Below are positions 1-7,606 of a stretch of 16,241 nucleotides of DNA, piece after piece. Every line of letters begins with the position of its first letter. Within the stretch, counting starts at the first letter, position 1. Under the pieces are notes generated by a model. That model was not told the DNA's origin and searched no databases. It worked only from the letters and a program-made list of their open reading frames with translations. Origin of the DNA: Pseudomonadota bacterium (GTDB lineage: Bacteria > Pseudomonadota > Gammaproteobacteria > Burkholderiales > Burkholderiaceae_C); contig JAEXBL010000294.1 of the NCBI GenBank assembly GCA_023394015.1, positions 1 through 16,241 on the forward strand. The letters run 5' to 3'. A program made the translations under genes and the position numbers.

Positions 1-952
1 CCTTCAGCCGGGCGGCCACGGCGTCGATGCGGACGGCCGGCACCAGCGCGCGGCGGATGGCGGTGCATTTCTGGCCGGCCTTTTGCGTCATCTCGCGCGC
101 GATTTCCTTGACGAACAGGTCGAACTCCTCGTCGTCCGGCGTCACGTCGGGCGCCAGGATGGCGCAGTTGAGCGAATCGGCCTCGGCGTTGAAGGGGATG
201 CTGTGCGCCACCAGGTTGGGCGTGATGCGCAGCTTGGCCGCCGTGTCGGCCGAGCCGGTGAAGGTGACCACGTCGCGCACGCCCAGCCGGTCCAGCAGGT
301 CGCCCGTGCCGCCGATCACCAGTTGCAGTGCACCCTCGGGCAGGATGCCCGAGTCGTTGATCAGGCGCACCAGCTTCTCGGTGAGAAAGCTGGTGGCCGT
401 GGCCGGCTTGCCGATGCAGGGCAGGCCGGCCAGAAAGGTAGGCGCGAATTTCTCCAGCAGGCCCCAGACCGGGAAGTTGAAGGCGTTGATGTGCACCGCC
501 ACGCCGCCGCGCGGCACCAGCACGTGGGTGCCGGCGAAGGCGCCGGTCTTGCCCAGCGGCATGGGCGGGCCCTCGTGCCACAGGTTGCCGGCCTTGGGCA
601 ACTCGCGCGCCATGCTGGCGTAGGCGAAGAGCGTGCCGGTGCCGCCCTCGATGTCGACCCAGCCGTCGGCGCGCGTGGCGCCGGTGTGGAACGACAGCGC
701 GTACAGCTCTTCCTTGCGCTCGCCCAGGTACTTGGCCAGGCTTTTGAGCATGGCGGCGCGCTGCTGGAAGTCGGTCTGGCGCATGGCGGCCAGGCCGGTG
801 GCGCGCGCGTAGTCCAGCGCCTCGCCGAAGTCGATCGCCTCGTCGTGCGTGTGCGCCACCACCGCGCCGTCGATGGCGCTGCGCAGCGCCTGCGCCGGCT
901 GGCTGCCGATCCAGCGGCCGGCAATGTAGCTTTGAAGTTGCAGGGTGCTCAT
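1..952 (-). CDS. paaZ: Phenylacetate degradation bifunctional protein PaaZ, N-terminal aldehyde dehydrogenase part (partial)
   Basis: PaaZ handles the ring-opening stage of aerobic phenylacetyl-CoA catabolism: its hydratase domain hydrolyses oxepin-CoA and its aldehyde dehydrogenase domain oxidises the resulting semialdehyde with NADP+. The first 317 codons are present and open to the window edge; only the dehydrogenase half is seen. Visible signatures are TGATRADGWVDIEGG (90-104), INAFNFPVWG (155-164), TFTGSADTAAKL (230-241), NAEADSLN with the general-base Glu at 256, and GQKCTAIRR with the nucleophilic Cys at 295. E256 and C295 fall at the same numbers as in E. coli PaaZ, as I recall that protein. 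The ATG at 952 is preceded by a good AGGAG Shine-Dalgarno. BoxD of the benzoyl-CoA pathway is a relative lacking the hydratase domain; the residue pattern here favours PaaZ, but the C-terminal half lies outside. It follows the importer operon on the same strand, 183 nt after livF. Confidence 0.9.
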   Translation of the reverse strand, partial: MSTLQLQSYIAGRWIGSQPAQALRSAIDGAVVAHTHDEAIDFGEALDYARATGLAAMRQTDFQQRAAMLKSLAKYLGERKEELYALSFHTGATRADGWVDIEGGTGTLFAYASMARELPKAGNLWHEGPPMPLGKTGAFAGTHVLVPRGGVAVHINAFNFPVWGLLEKFAPTFLAGLPCIGKPATATSFLTEKLVRLINDSGILPEGALQLVIGGTGDLLDRLGVRDVVTFTGSADTAAKLRITPNLVAHSIPFNAEADSLNCAILAPDVTPDDEEFDLFVKEIAREMTQKAGQKCTAIRRALVPAVRIDAVAARLK

Positions 953-990
953 GAATAACTCCTCGTGAATTCAGGGTTCAATCAAGACAT

Positions 991-1082
991 TCACCGCAGA
1001 GGCGCAGAGAGCGCCGAGTTGCGCAGAGAGAACGCTTGAATTTCTCTGCGGTCCCTCTGCGTTCTCTGCGCCTCTGCGGTGA
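991..1082. repeat. Intergenic inverted repeat with perfect 20-bp arms
   Basis: Arms at 991-1010 and 1063-1082 are exact reverse complements (20 of 20). Each arm is built from short CGCAGAG-like words. Inside, CGCAGAGA at 1022-1029 pairs with TCTCTGCG at 1043-1050, so the whole segment can fold into a long branched hairpin in RNA or a cruciform in DNA. It lies in the 183-nt gap between livF (stop at 1136) and paaZ (start at 952). There is no T-tract directly after it on either strand, so it is not a standard intrinsic terminator. It resembles a dispersed, REP-like intergenic element that I believe occurs in several betaproteobacterial genomes; that is from memory. I see no convincing sigma70 promoter for paaZ in the rest of the gap. 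Confidence 0.75.
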
Positions 1083-1135
1083 GAACATCGCTTCGATGAA
1101 GGCGGCGCGCCGAGCCCCTCGAAGGCCGGCAGCGA

Positions 1136-1873
1136 TCACGCGGCCTTCTGGCCGCCAACGCCGAGGTAGGTCTCGATCACGCGCCTATCGTGCATCAACT
1201 CGCCCGCCGCGCCGGTCAGCGCCACCTCGCCCATCTCCAGCACGTAGCCGCGATCGGCCACGTTGAGGGCGGCGCGCGCGTTCTGCTCGACCAGCAGCAC
1301 CGACACGCCCATGTCGCGCAGCGAGGCGACGATGTTCAGCACCTCGCGCACGATCAGCGGCGCCAGGCCGAGCGAGGGCTCGTCCAGCATCAGCAGGCGC
1401 GGGCGCGCCATCAGCGCGCGGCCGATGGCCAGCATCTGGCGCTCGCCGCCCGACAGCGTGGAGGCCATCTGCGCGCGGCGCTCCTCAAGGCGCGGGAACA
1501 GCTTGAACACCTCGGCCATGCGCTCCTTCTGGTCGCGCTGGCCGCGCCGCCAGCGGGCAAAGCCGCCCAGCAGCAGGTTGTCGCCGACCGACATCTCGCC
1601 GAACAGCTCGCGCTTTTCCGGCACCAGGCCGACGCCGGCATCGACCATCGCCTCCACCGTGGGCCGCGCCATGGTCTGCCCGGCCAGCCGCAGCGTCCCG
1701 CTGGACGGCAGCAAGCCCATGGTGGCGTTCAGCAGCGTGGACTTGCCGGCGCCGTTGGGGCCGATGACGGTGACGATCTCGCCCTCGCCCACCGTCAGCG
1801 CCACCTGGTGCACCGCCTCCACCGGGCCGTAGCAGACCGAGAAGTTCTCCAGTTCCAGCAGGGGTTTGCTCAT
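1136..1873 (-). CDS. livF: Branched-chain-type ABC transporter ATP-binding protein LivF
   Basis: One of the two ATPase domains that power a HAAT-family importer (branched-chain amino acids or related organic acids) at the cytoplasmic face of the inner membrane. It is 245 aa, normal for LivF. Walker A GPNGAGKS is at 38-45, signature LSGGERQ at 140-146, Walker B LLMLDEP at 160-166, and the H-loop position carries the LivF-typical Q (LLVEQNAR, about 193-200). I chose ATG 1873, which gives the family-like start MSKPLLELEN and has AGGG upstream. A GTG at 1888 would give a 4-nt overlap with the upstream stop and five extra residues. It is the last gene of the importer operon before the repeat-bearing gap and paaZ. 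Confidence 0.92.
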   Translation of the reverse strand: MSKPLLELENFSVCYGPVEAVHQVALTVGEGEIVTVIGPNGAGKSTLLNATMGLLPSSGTLRLAGQTMARPTVEAMVDAGVGLVPEKRELFGEMSVGDNLLLGGFARWRRGQRDQKERMAEVFKLFPRLEERRAQMASTLSGGERQMLAIGRALMARPRLLMLDEPSLGLAPLIVREVLNIVASLRDMGVSVLLVEQNARAALNVADRGYVLEMGEVALTGAAGELMHDRRVIETYLGVGGQKAA

Positions 1874-1884
1874 GCCCGCGCCCT

Positions 1885-3690
1885 TCACAAATCACCGCCC
1901 AGGTAGGCCGCCAGCACGCGCGGGTCGGCCTGCACCTCGGCAGGCGAGCCGCTGGCGATGACGGTGCCGAACTCCAGCACCGTCACCCGGTCGGCCAGGT
2001 TCATGACGAATTCCATGTCGTGCTCGACCACCAGGATCGCCAGCCCCTCGGCGCGCAGCTGCGACAGCAGCGCCGCCAGCGACTGCTTTTCCAGGTGGCG
2101 CAGGCCGGCGGCGGGCTCGTCCAGCAGCAGCAGCGACGGCTGGCCGGCCAGCGCGCGGGCGATCTCGACGATGCGCTGCTGCCCCAGCGGCAGCGAGGCG
2201 GCCGGCGTGTCGATGTACTCAGCCAAACCGCAGCGCTCGATCTGGCGGCGCGCCTCGGCCAGCAGCGCGGCCTCCTCGTGGCGGTCGGTGCGCAGCATGG
2301 CCGACAGCCAGCCGCGCTGGCCGCGCAGGTGCGCGCCCAGGGCCACGTTCTCGAGCACGCTGCGCTGGCCCAGCAGGCGCACGTGCTGGAAGGTGCGACC
2401 CAGGCCCAGCCTGGCGAAGTCGCGCGAGGGCTTGCCGGCCATGGGCTGGCCCATCAGGTGCACGGTGCCGCTGGTGGGATCGTCCACGCCGGAGATCATG
2501 TTGAAGAAGGTGCTCTTGCCGGCGCCGTTGGGGCCGATCAGCGCGTGCACCTCGCCGGCCTTCACATCCAGGTTGACGGCGTTGTTGGCCACCAGGCCGG
2601 CGAAACGCTTGGTCACGTCGCTGGCCTGCAGCACCACCTCGCCCGCGGGCGGCAGCGTGCGCTGCGCCAGCGGCGCGGCGGTGGCCTGGGTGCTGGCGCT
2701 GGGCGCCGGCCGGATGAAGCGGCGCGTGGCGCCGGCGATCAGCGGCCACAGGCCGTCGGCGGCGCGCTGCAGCACCAGCAGCATCAAGAGGCCGAACACC
2801 ACGATCTCGAAGTTGCCGCTGGTGCCCAGCAGCTTGGGCAGCACGTCCTGCAGCTCGGCCTTCAACAGCGTGATCAGCGTGGCGCCCAGCACCGCACCCC
2901 ACAGGTGACCCGAGCCGCCGACCACGGCCATGAACAGGTATTCGATGCCGATGTTGAGGTTGAACGGCGTCGGGTTGACGAAGCGCTGCAGGTGCGCGTA
3001 GAGCCAGCCCGACACCGCCGCCAGCAGCGCCGCCAGCACGAACAGCTTGATGCGCTGCTGCGCGGTGTTCACGCCCATCGACTCGGCCATCACGCGCCCG
3101 CTCTTGAGCGAGCGGATGGCGCGGCCCTCGCGCGAATCCAGCAGGTTGTGCATGGCCCAGATGCCCAGCAGCAGCAGCGCCCAGATGAACACGCCCAGCA
3201 CGCGCGGCGAGGTCATGTCGAGCCCGAACAGGTTCAGCGATGGCAAGCCCGCCAGCCCGGTGAAGCCGCCGAGCACTTGCAGGTTGCCAAAGATGTAGTA
3301 CAGGCTCAGGCCCCAGGCGATGGTACCCAGCGGCAGGTAATGGCCCGACAGCCGCAGCGTGACCGCGCCCAGCACCCAGGCGATGAGCGCCGTCACCGCC
3401 AGGCCCAGCAGCAGGCCCAGCCAGGGCAGCAGCCCTGCCGGGATGGCGGCCAGCGCCTGCTGCACCTGCGGATCGGTGGTGATCCAGGCCGTGGCATAGG
3501 CGCCCAGGCCGACGAAGGCGGCCTGGCCGAATGAGGTCATGCCGCCCACGCCGGTGAGCAGCACCAGCCCCACGGCTACCATCGAATACAGGCCGATGTA
3601 GTTCAGCAGCGTGACAGTGAACGGCGGCAGAAAGCCCCAGGCCAGCGCCAGCAGGGCGATGAAGATCCAGGTGACGTGGCGCGAAGTCAT
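1885..3690 (-). CDS. livM-livG: Fused ABC permease and ATPase (LivM-LivG fusion)
   Basis: A single 601-aa chain combines the second membrane permease and the second ATPase of the HAAT importer. Residues 1-320 are LivM-like, with several hydrophobic spans, the [17 protein letters not shown] stretch near 50-66 and the cytoplasmic coupling loop with [12 protein letters not shown] at 187-198. Residues about 322-348 form a Pro/Ala/Thr-rich linker. From about 352 the LivG ATPase follows: Walker [10 protein letters not shown] 386-394, signature-region LPLGQQR 500-506, Walker B LLLLDEP 520-526, H-loop VEHD with His557. Each half has normal length, so this is a true fusion in one frame. The ATG at 3690 overlaps the livH stop by 4 nt (ATGA), indicating translational coupling. 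The frame stays open upstream to 3948, but that part is the shadow of livH. Permease-ATPase fusions of this kind occur in other Burkholderiales as far as I know. Confidence 0.92.
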   Translation of the reverse strand: MTSRHVTWIFIALLALAWGFLPPFTVTLLNYIGLYSMVAVGLVLLTGVGGMTSFGQAAFVGLGAYATAWITTDPQVQQALAAIPAGLLPWLGLLLGLAVTALIAWVLGAVTLRLSGHYLPLGTIAWGLSLYYIFGNLQVLGGFTGLAGLPSLNLFGLDMTSPRVLGVFIWALLLLGIWAMHNLLDSREGRAIRSLKSGRVMAESMGVNTAQQRIKLFVLAALLAAVSGWLYAHLQRFVNPTPFNLNIGIEYLFMAVVGGSGHLWGAVLGATLITLLKAELQDVLPKLLGTSGNFEIVVFGLLMLLVLQRAADGLWPLIAGATRRFIRPAPSASTQATAAPLAQRTLPPAGEVVLQASDVTKRFAGLVANNAVNLDVKAGEVHALIGPNGAGKSTFFNMISGVDDPTSGTVHLMGQPMAGKPSRDFARLGLGRTFQHVRLLGQRSVLENVALGAHLRGQRGWLSAMLRTDRHEEAALLAEARRQIERCGLAEYIDTPAASLPLGQQRIVEIARALAGQPSLLLLDEPAAGLRHLEKQSLAALLSQLRAEGLAILVVEHDMEFVMNLADRVTVLEFGTVIASGSPAEVQADPRVLAAYLGGDL

Positions 3691-4715
3691 TCTTCGTCCT
3701 CCACGTGGTGCGTGTTCATCGACCGCCACCACAGCACCGGGATGATCAGCGTGAACACGATGACTTCCTTGAACGCGCTGGCCCAGAACGACGAGAAGGA
3801 TTCGAGCTGGCCGACCAGGATGGAGCCGGCCAGCGCCAGCGGGTAGCTGGCCAGCCCGCCGATGATGCCGGCCACGAAGCCCTTGAGGCCGATCAGAAAG
3901 CCGGTGTCGTAGTAGATGGTGGTGATCGGCGCGATCAGGATGCCGCACACGGCGCCGATCAGCGCCGCCAGCGCAAAGCTCAGATCACCCGACAGCTCGG
4001 TCGGAATGCCCATCAGCCGCGCCCCGGTCTGGTTGATGGCGGTGGCGCGCAGCGCCTTGCCGATGATGGAGCGCTCGAAGAACAAATACATCAGTACCAC
4101 CAGCACCACCGCCGTGCCCAGCACCACCAGCGACTGGCCGCTGACGGGAATGCCGCCCAGGTCCCAGCGCGCTTCCGACATCGGCGCGGTGCGCGAGCCC
4201 TCGGCGCCGAAGAAGAACAGCCCCAGCCCCATCAGCGCCAGATGCAGCGCCACCGACACGATCAGCAGGATCAGCACCGTGGCCTGCGCCAGCGGGCGAA
4301 ACGCCAGGCGGTACACCAGCGGCCCCATCGGCACGATCAGGGCCAGCACCGCCAGCGTCTGGCCGACCTGCGAGGTCGGCTTGAGCCCCCACACCAGGCC
4401 CAGCGCCAGCAACGGCAGCGCCACTGCCCAGACCAGGGTGGCGCCCCAGGCCACGCGCGCGCCGCGCAGGTGGCGCCAGCCTTCCATGGCCAGCGTCAGC
4501 GCGGCCATGGTCAGCAGCATCCAGATGATGGGCGGCACCTTGCCGGTTTGCAGCGCGGCCATGGCCAGCGCCGCGTAGGCGACGAATTCGCCCTGGGGAA
4601 TAAAGATGACCCGCGTGACCGAGAACACCAGCACCAGTGCCAGCGCCATCAGCCCGTACACGGCGCCGTTGACCACGCCGTCCTGCGCCAGCATCAGCGC
4701 GATCTGAGAATCCAT
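3687..4715 (-). CDS. livH: Branched-chain-type ABC transporter permease LivH
   Basis: First inner-membrane permease of the importer; it pairs with the LivM part of the fused protein to form the translocation path. It is 342 aa, on the long side for LivH (commonly about 290-310). The N-terminus NGAVYGLMALALVLVFSVTRV is typical, followed by many hydrophobic segments and the coupling-loop sequence IGKALRATAINQTGARLMGI (218-237). GLKGFVAGIIGGLASYPLA (277-295) is the conserved C-terminal permease motif. The extra length sits in a hydrophobic region at about 85-150. ATG 4715 has AAGG about 10 nt upstream. It is the first gene after the two stem-loops that follow the binding-protein gene. Confidence 0.9.
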   Translation of the reverse strand: MDSQIALMLAQDGVVNGAVYGLMALALVLVFSVTRVIFIPQGEFVAYAALAMAALQTGKVPPIIWMLLTMAALTLAMEGWRHLRGARVAWGATLVWAVALPLLALGLVWGLKPTSQVGQTLAVLALIVPMGPLVYRLAFRPLAQATVLILLIVSVALHLALMGLGLFFFGAEGSRTAPMSEARWDLGGIPVSGQSLVVLGTAVVLVVLMYLFFERSIIGKALRATAINQTGARLMGIPTELSGDLSFALAALIGAVCGILIAPITTIYYDTGFLIGLKGFVAGIIGGLASYPLALAGSILVGQLESFSSFWASAFKEVIVFTLIIPVLWWRSMNTHHVEDEE

Positions 4716-4730
4716 GGGTTTTGCCTTGGC

Positions 4731-4768
4731 AAAAAAGACGCCCCGTCAGGAACCTGGGTTCCGGGGCG
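4731..4768 (-). terminator. Terminator-like stem-loop with T6 between binding protein and livH
   Basis: On the minus strand a two-part GC stem (4763-4768 with 4739-4744, and 4757-4762 with 4749-4754, four bases bulged) is followed directly by TTTTTT (4736-4731). That is the form of a rho-independent terminator. It lies after the binding-protein stop (4843) and just before the livH start (4715). It probably terminates part of the transcripts, so the periplasmic protein is made in excess over the membrane parts. Strength is not known. Confidence 0.7.
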
Positions 4769-4793
4769 CCATTTTGCTGTTTACTCTATGGCT

Positions 4794-4820
4794 TCCCGCG
4801 CCTGCCGGGCAGGCGCGGGA
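4794..4820 (-). other. 13-bp perfect hairpin after the binding-protein gene
   Basis: Arms at 4794-4806 and 4808-4820 are perfect 13-nt reverse complements around a single central base, almost all G and C; in practice the innermost pairs would open to form a loop. It starts 22 nt after the binding-protein stop codon, upstream of the T-tract hairpin at 4731-4768, and has no T-tract of its own. Such a structure can protect the 3' end of the binding-protein mRNA from exonucleases. The role is inferred. Confidence 0.65.
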
Positions 4821-4842
4821 GCCCGTTTGTGGCATCAAGCGG

Positions 4843-5994
4843 TCAGGGCTGGTACTTCCACTGCCCATTCTCGATCTTGACCATCACGCGCGCGCGCTGG
4901 TCCAGCCCCAGGTGGTCCTTGGGCGACATGGTGAAGATGCCGTGCGCGCCGGGCACTTCCTTCACGTTCTCCAGCGCGTCGCGCAGCGCGGCGCGGAACT
5001 CGGCCGTGCCGGGCTTGGCCTTCTTCAGCGCCTCGGGGATGGCGGCGGTCAGGATCAGGCCGGCATCCCAGGCGTGGGCGCCGAAGGTGGACACGCTGCC
5101 CTTGCCGTGCGCCGCCTCATAGGCCTTGATGTATTCCAGCGCCGACTTGCGCACCGGGTTGCTCTCGGGCAGCTGGTCGGCCACCAGCACCGGGCCGGCG
5201 GGCAGGATGGTGCCCTCCACGTCCTTGCCGCCCACGCGCAGGAAGTCGGCGTTGGCCACGCCGTGCGTCTGGTAGTACTTGCCGGTGTAGCCGCGCTCCT
5301 TCAGCGTCTTCTGCGGCAGTGCGGCGGGCGTGCCCGAGCCGCCGACCAGCACCGCGTCGGGCTTGGCGCTCATGATCTTCAGCACCTGGCCGGTGACGGC
5401 GGTGTCGGTGCGCGAGAAGCGCTCGTTGGCCACCAGCTTGATGTTCTTCAGCTCCAGCGCCTTGGAGAACTCCTTGTGCCAGTTCTCGCCGTAGGCGTCG
5501 GCAAAGCCGATGTAGGCCGCCGTCTTGACGCCGTTGGCCGCCATGTGGTCGGCGATCGCCAGCGCCATCATGATGTCGTTCTGCGGCGTCTTGAACACCC
5601 AGCGCTTCTTCTCGTCCTGCGGCTCAATGATGGCGGCCGAGGCGGCCACCGAGATCATCGGCGTCTTGGCCTCGGAGATCACGTCGATCATGGCCAGCGA
5701 GGCCGGCGTGGTGGACGAGCCCAGCACCACGTCCACGTTGCGCTCGGACACGAAGCGGCGCGTGTTGGTCACCGCCTGGGTGGTGTCGGAGGCATCGTCC
5801 AGCACGATGTAGTTGACGGTCTCGCCGCCGATGGTCTTGGGCATCAGCGCGATGGTGTTGCGCTCCGGAATGCCCAGCGAGGCGGCCGGGCCGGTGGCCG
5901 AAATCGTCACGCCGACATTGATCTGGGCCACGGCGGCCGTGGAGGCGCCCAGCACGGCGGCGGCGACAAGCAGCGCCAACTTGTTCAACTTCAT
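4843..5994 (-). CDS. Periplasmic substrate-binding protein of HAAT-type ABC importer
   Basis: The binding protein captures the substrate in the periplasm and delivers it to the permease. It is 383 aa. Residues 1-23 are a classic Sec signal peptide (basic MKLNK, hydrophobic core, AVA just before Q24). The mature part follows the LivJ/LivK-like periplasmic-binding fold: INVGVTISATGPAASLGIPERN at the start, VLGSSTTPASLAM, ISVAASAAIIEP, a central YIGFADAYGENW, and a C-terminal HAWDAGLILTAAI. ATG 5994 is chosen because it begins the signal peptide and has GGAG upstream; the frame is open much further upstream, but without signal-peptide character. Similar proteins bind branched-chain amino acids, amides or aromatic acids, so sequence alone does not fix the ligand. 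Linkage to paaZ hints at an aromatic acid. It is the first gene of the importer operon. Confidence 0.9.
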   Translation of the reverse strand: MKLNKLALLVAAAVLGASTAAVAQINVGVTISATGPAASLGIPERNTIALMPKTIGGETVNYIVLDDASDTTQAVTNTRRFVSERNVDVVLGSSTTPASLAMIDVISEAKTPMISVAASAAIIEPQDEKKRWVFKTPQNDIMMALAIADHMAANGVKTAAYIGFADAYGENWHKEFSKALELKNIKLVANERFSRTDTAVTGQVLKIMSAKPDAVLVGGSGTPAALPQKTLKERGYTGKYYQTHGVANADFLRVGGKDVEGTILPAGPVLVADQLPESNPVRKSALEYIKAYEAAHGKGSVSTFGAHAWDAGLILTAAIPEALKKAKPGTAEFRAALRDALENVKEVPGAHGIFTMSPKDHLGLDQRARVMVKIENGQWKYQP

Positions 5995-6062
5995 GAGTGT
6001 TGTCTCCAGACAGGGATGAGAGGAAAACCGGCCGGGGCATGCGCATCGCCGCCCCAAAAGCT

Positions 6063-6077
6063 GACCGATCGGTCGGT
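6063..6077. promoter_or_regulatory. TetR-type operator candidate upstream of the importer operon
   Basis: A perfect 12-bp palindrome, GACCGATCGGTC (6063-6074), extends on the minus strand to read ACCGACCGATCGGTC. This ACCGA/TCGGT pattern is typical of operators for TetR-family regulators, including regulators of acyl-CoA and aromatic-acid catabolism. A possible -10 box TAGAAT (minus strand, 6085-6080) lies a few bases upstream of it, so a bound protein would block transcription of the operon starting at 5994. I could not find a convincing -35. The regulator gene is not in the window; a PaaR-type phenylacetate repressor is one candidate. Confidence 0.55.
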
Positions 6078-6226
6078 TAATTCTATCGGCCGACACGCAG
6101 TTTCCCGCCGCGATCTGCTCGGGAATTACCCTAGCGCGCAGTGTTGTTTTCGTGCTTTCTTGCGCACGATGCTGGCGCGGCCGGCCACGCGCCGGATCAC
6201 GCGGGAACGCGATGATGCAGAAATGC

Positions 6227-7426
6227 TCAGGCCACCGCCCGGGCGGCGCGCAGCGCCTCGATCTCCGCGGCCGAGTAGCCCAGCGCCGCCAGCACCGCCG
6301 CGGTGTGTTCGCCCTGGTGCGGCGGCTGCGCGCCAGCGCCCAGGCGCTCGCCCTGCAGCGTGAAGGGCAGCAGCGTGGTCTGCGCCGTCTGCCCGGCGCG
6401 CGCACCGTCGGTCAGGGTGATGTCGGCCAGGCCGCCGGTAGCCTGCAGGTGCGGGTCGGCGTAAAGCTCCTCGGGGCGACGGATGGGCGCGAACGGCAGG
6501 CCGGCCTGCTCGAACAGCGCCGCCAGCTCGGCCGCGCTGCGCGCCGCCAGGCGCTGGCGCAGCAACGGCAGCAGGCTGGCGCGGGCGCGCACGCGGTCGT
6601 TGTTGCTGGCGTATTCCGGCCGGTCGCGCAGGTCGGCCAGGCCCAGCGTGTCGCAGAAGCTGCGCCACTGCCCGTCGCTCACGGCCGCCAGAAAGATCTG
6701 CTCGCCGTCCTTCACCGTGAACACGTCGTACACGCCCCAGGCGCTGATGCGCTCGGGCATGGGCGCGGCCGGCTCGCCGGTGATGGCGTACTGCAGCATG
6801 TGCTGGCCGACCAGGAACACGTTGTTCTCGAACAGCGCGCTCTGCACCTCCTGCCCTCGGCCGGTGATGCCGCGCTGGATGATCGCGCCCAGGGCGCCGA
6901 TGGCACCGAACATGCCGCCCATGATGTCGTTCACGCTGGCGCCGGCGCGCAACGGGTCGCCCGGACGGCCGGTCATGTAGGCCAGCCCGCCCATCATCTG
7001 CACCACCTCGTCCAGCGCCGTGCGGTGCTCGTAGGGGCCGGGCAGAAAGCCCTTGCAGCTGACGTAGATCAGGCGTTCGTTGACTTGAGACAGCGCAGCG
7101 TAGTCCAGCCCGTACTTGCCCATCGTGCCCGGCTTGAAGTTCTCGGCCACCACGTCGGCGCTGGCCGCCAGCCGGCGCGCCACCGCCGCGCCTTCGGGTT
7201 GGCGCAGGTCGATGGCGATGCTCTTCTTGCCGCGGTTGAACAGCGGAAAGAAGCCCGCCCCCGCGCCCAGCAGGGGCCGCGTGCGGTCGCCCTCGATGGG
7301 CTCGACCTTGATCACCTCGGCCCCCAGATCGGCCAGCACCAGCCCGCAGGTGGGGCCCATGACCATGTGGGTGAACTCCACCACGCGCAAGCCGGCCAGC
7401 GGGCTCGGGTTCGTTGTCGGCGTCAT
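6227..7426 (-). CDS. CaiB/BaiF family (family III) CoA transferase
   Basis: Moves CoA between carboxylic acids through an aspartyl-CoA thioester intermediate. It is 399 aa, normal for the family. The N-terminus SPLAGLRVVEFTHMVMGPTC and LADLGAEVIKVEP (31-43) are the usual signatures, followed by the RGKKSIAIDL motif (65-74), VVAENFKPGTMGKYGLDY (92-109) and RTALDEVVQMMGGLAYMTG (135-153), in which Asp139 is the likely catalytic aspartate. ATG 7426 has AGGA 7 nt upstream; an upstream in-frame start at 7465 is less likely. The acid substrate cannot be read from the sequence. It lies upstream of the importer operon on the same strand, separated by 232 nt that contain the operator, so it is probably its own unit. 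Confidence 0.88.
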   Translation of the reverse strand: MTPTTNPSPLAGLRVVEFTHMVMGPTCGLVLADLGAEVIKVEPIEGDRTRPLLGAGAGFFPLFNRGKKSIAIDLRQPEGAAVARRLAASADVVAENFKPGTMGKYGLDYAALSQVNERLIYVSCKGFLPGPYEHRTALDEVVQMMGGLAYMTGRPGDPLRAGASVNDIMGGMFGAIGALGAIIQRGITGRGQEVQSALFENNVFLVGQHMLQYAITGEPAAPMPERISAWGVYDVFTVKDGEQIFLAAVSDGQWRSFCDTLGLADLRDRPEYASNNDRVRARASLLPLLRQRLAARSAAELAALFEQAGLPFAPIRRPEELYADPHLQATGGLADITLTDGARAGQTAQTTLLPFTLQGERLGAGAQPPHQGEHTAAVLAALGYSAAEIEALRAARAVA

Positions 7427-7606
7427 TGCATCATCCTGATCAGGCAGCGCGGCAGTTGGCTGCAAAACAAACAGCTACTCATTCGGCTGGCACGGCGGTT
7501 GCCCATGACGAATCACAAAAAGCATCGGCCCACACAGCACTTTGTCATTGGTCATCCGTCATGGCGCGCCAGCGCCAGTCATCGAGCGCAGCGAAGTCAT
7601 GGCCCC
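7427..7606. other. Intergenic stretch upstream of the CoA transferase
   Basis: About 180 nt without a convincing gene. It contains an imperfect inverted repeat with 8-bp perfect ends (CCATGACG at 7503-7510 and CGTCATGG at 7557-7564). This could be an operator or terminator-like fold for the flanking minus-strand genes. No consensus promoter is clear to me. Confidence 0.35.

Noticed and set aside
1..952. BoxD (benzoyl-CoA pathway dehydrogenase) instead of PaaZ.
   Set aside because: BoxD is a close relative, but the sequence between the motifs and the overall match favour PaaZ; the missing C-terminal hydratase domain would settle it.
3691..3948. N-terminal extension of the LivM-LivG frame.
   Set aside because: It overlaps livH in another frame, is rich in Arg and His, and does not look like a permease; the ATG at 3690 with a 4-nt overlap to livH is the natural start.
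6177..6205. GC-rich hairpin (GGCGCG with CGCGCC arms on the minus strand) after the CoA transferase stop, as a terminator.
   Set aside because: No T-tract follows and such short GC stems are frequent in this DNA.
5995..6405. 137-residue upstream extension of the binding-protein frame.
   Set aside because: It crosses the operator and promoter region and the end of the CoA transferase gene; the signal peptide begins at 5994.
7503..7564. 8-bp inverted repeat upstream of the CoA transferase.
   Set aside because: The arms are short and the spacing long, so chance is likely in this composition; kept only as a note in the intergenic entry.
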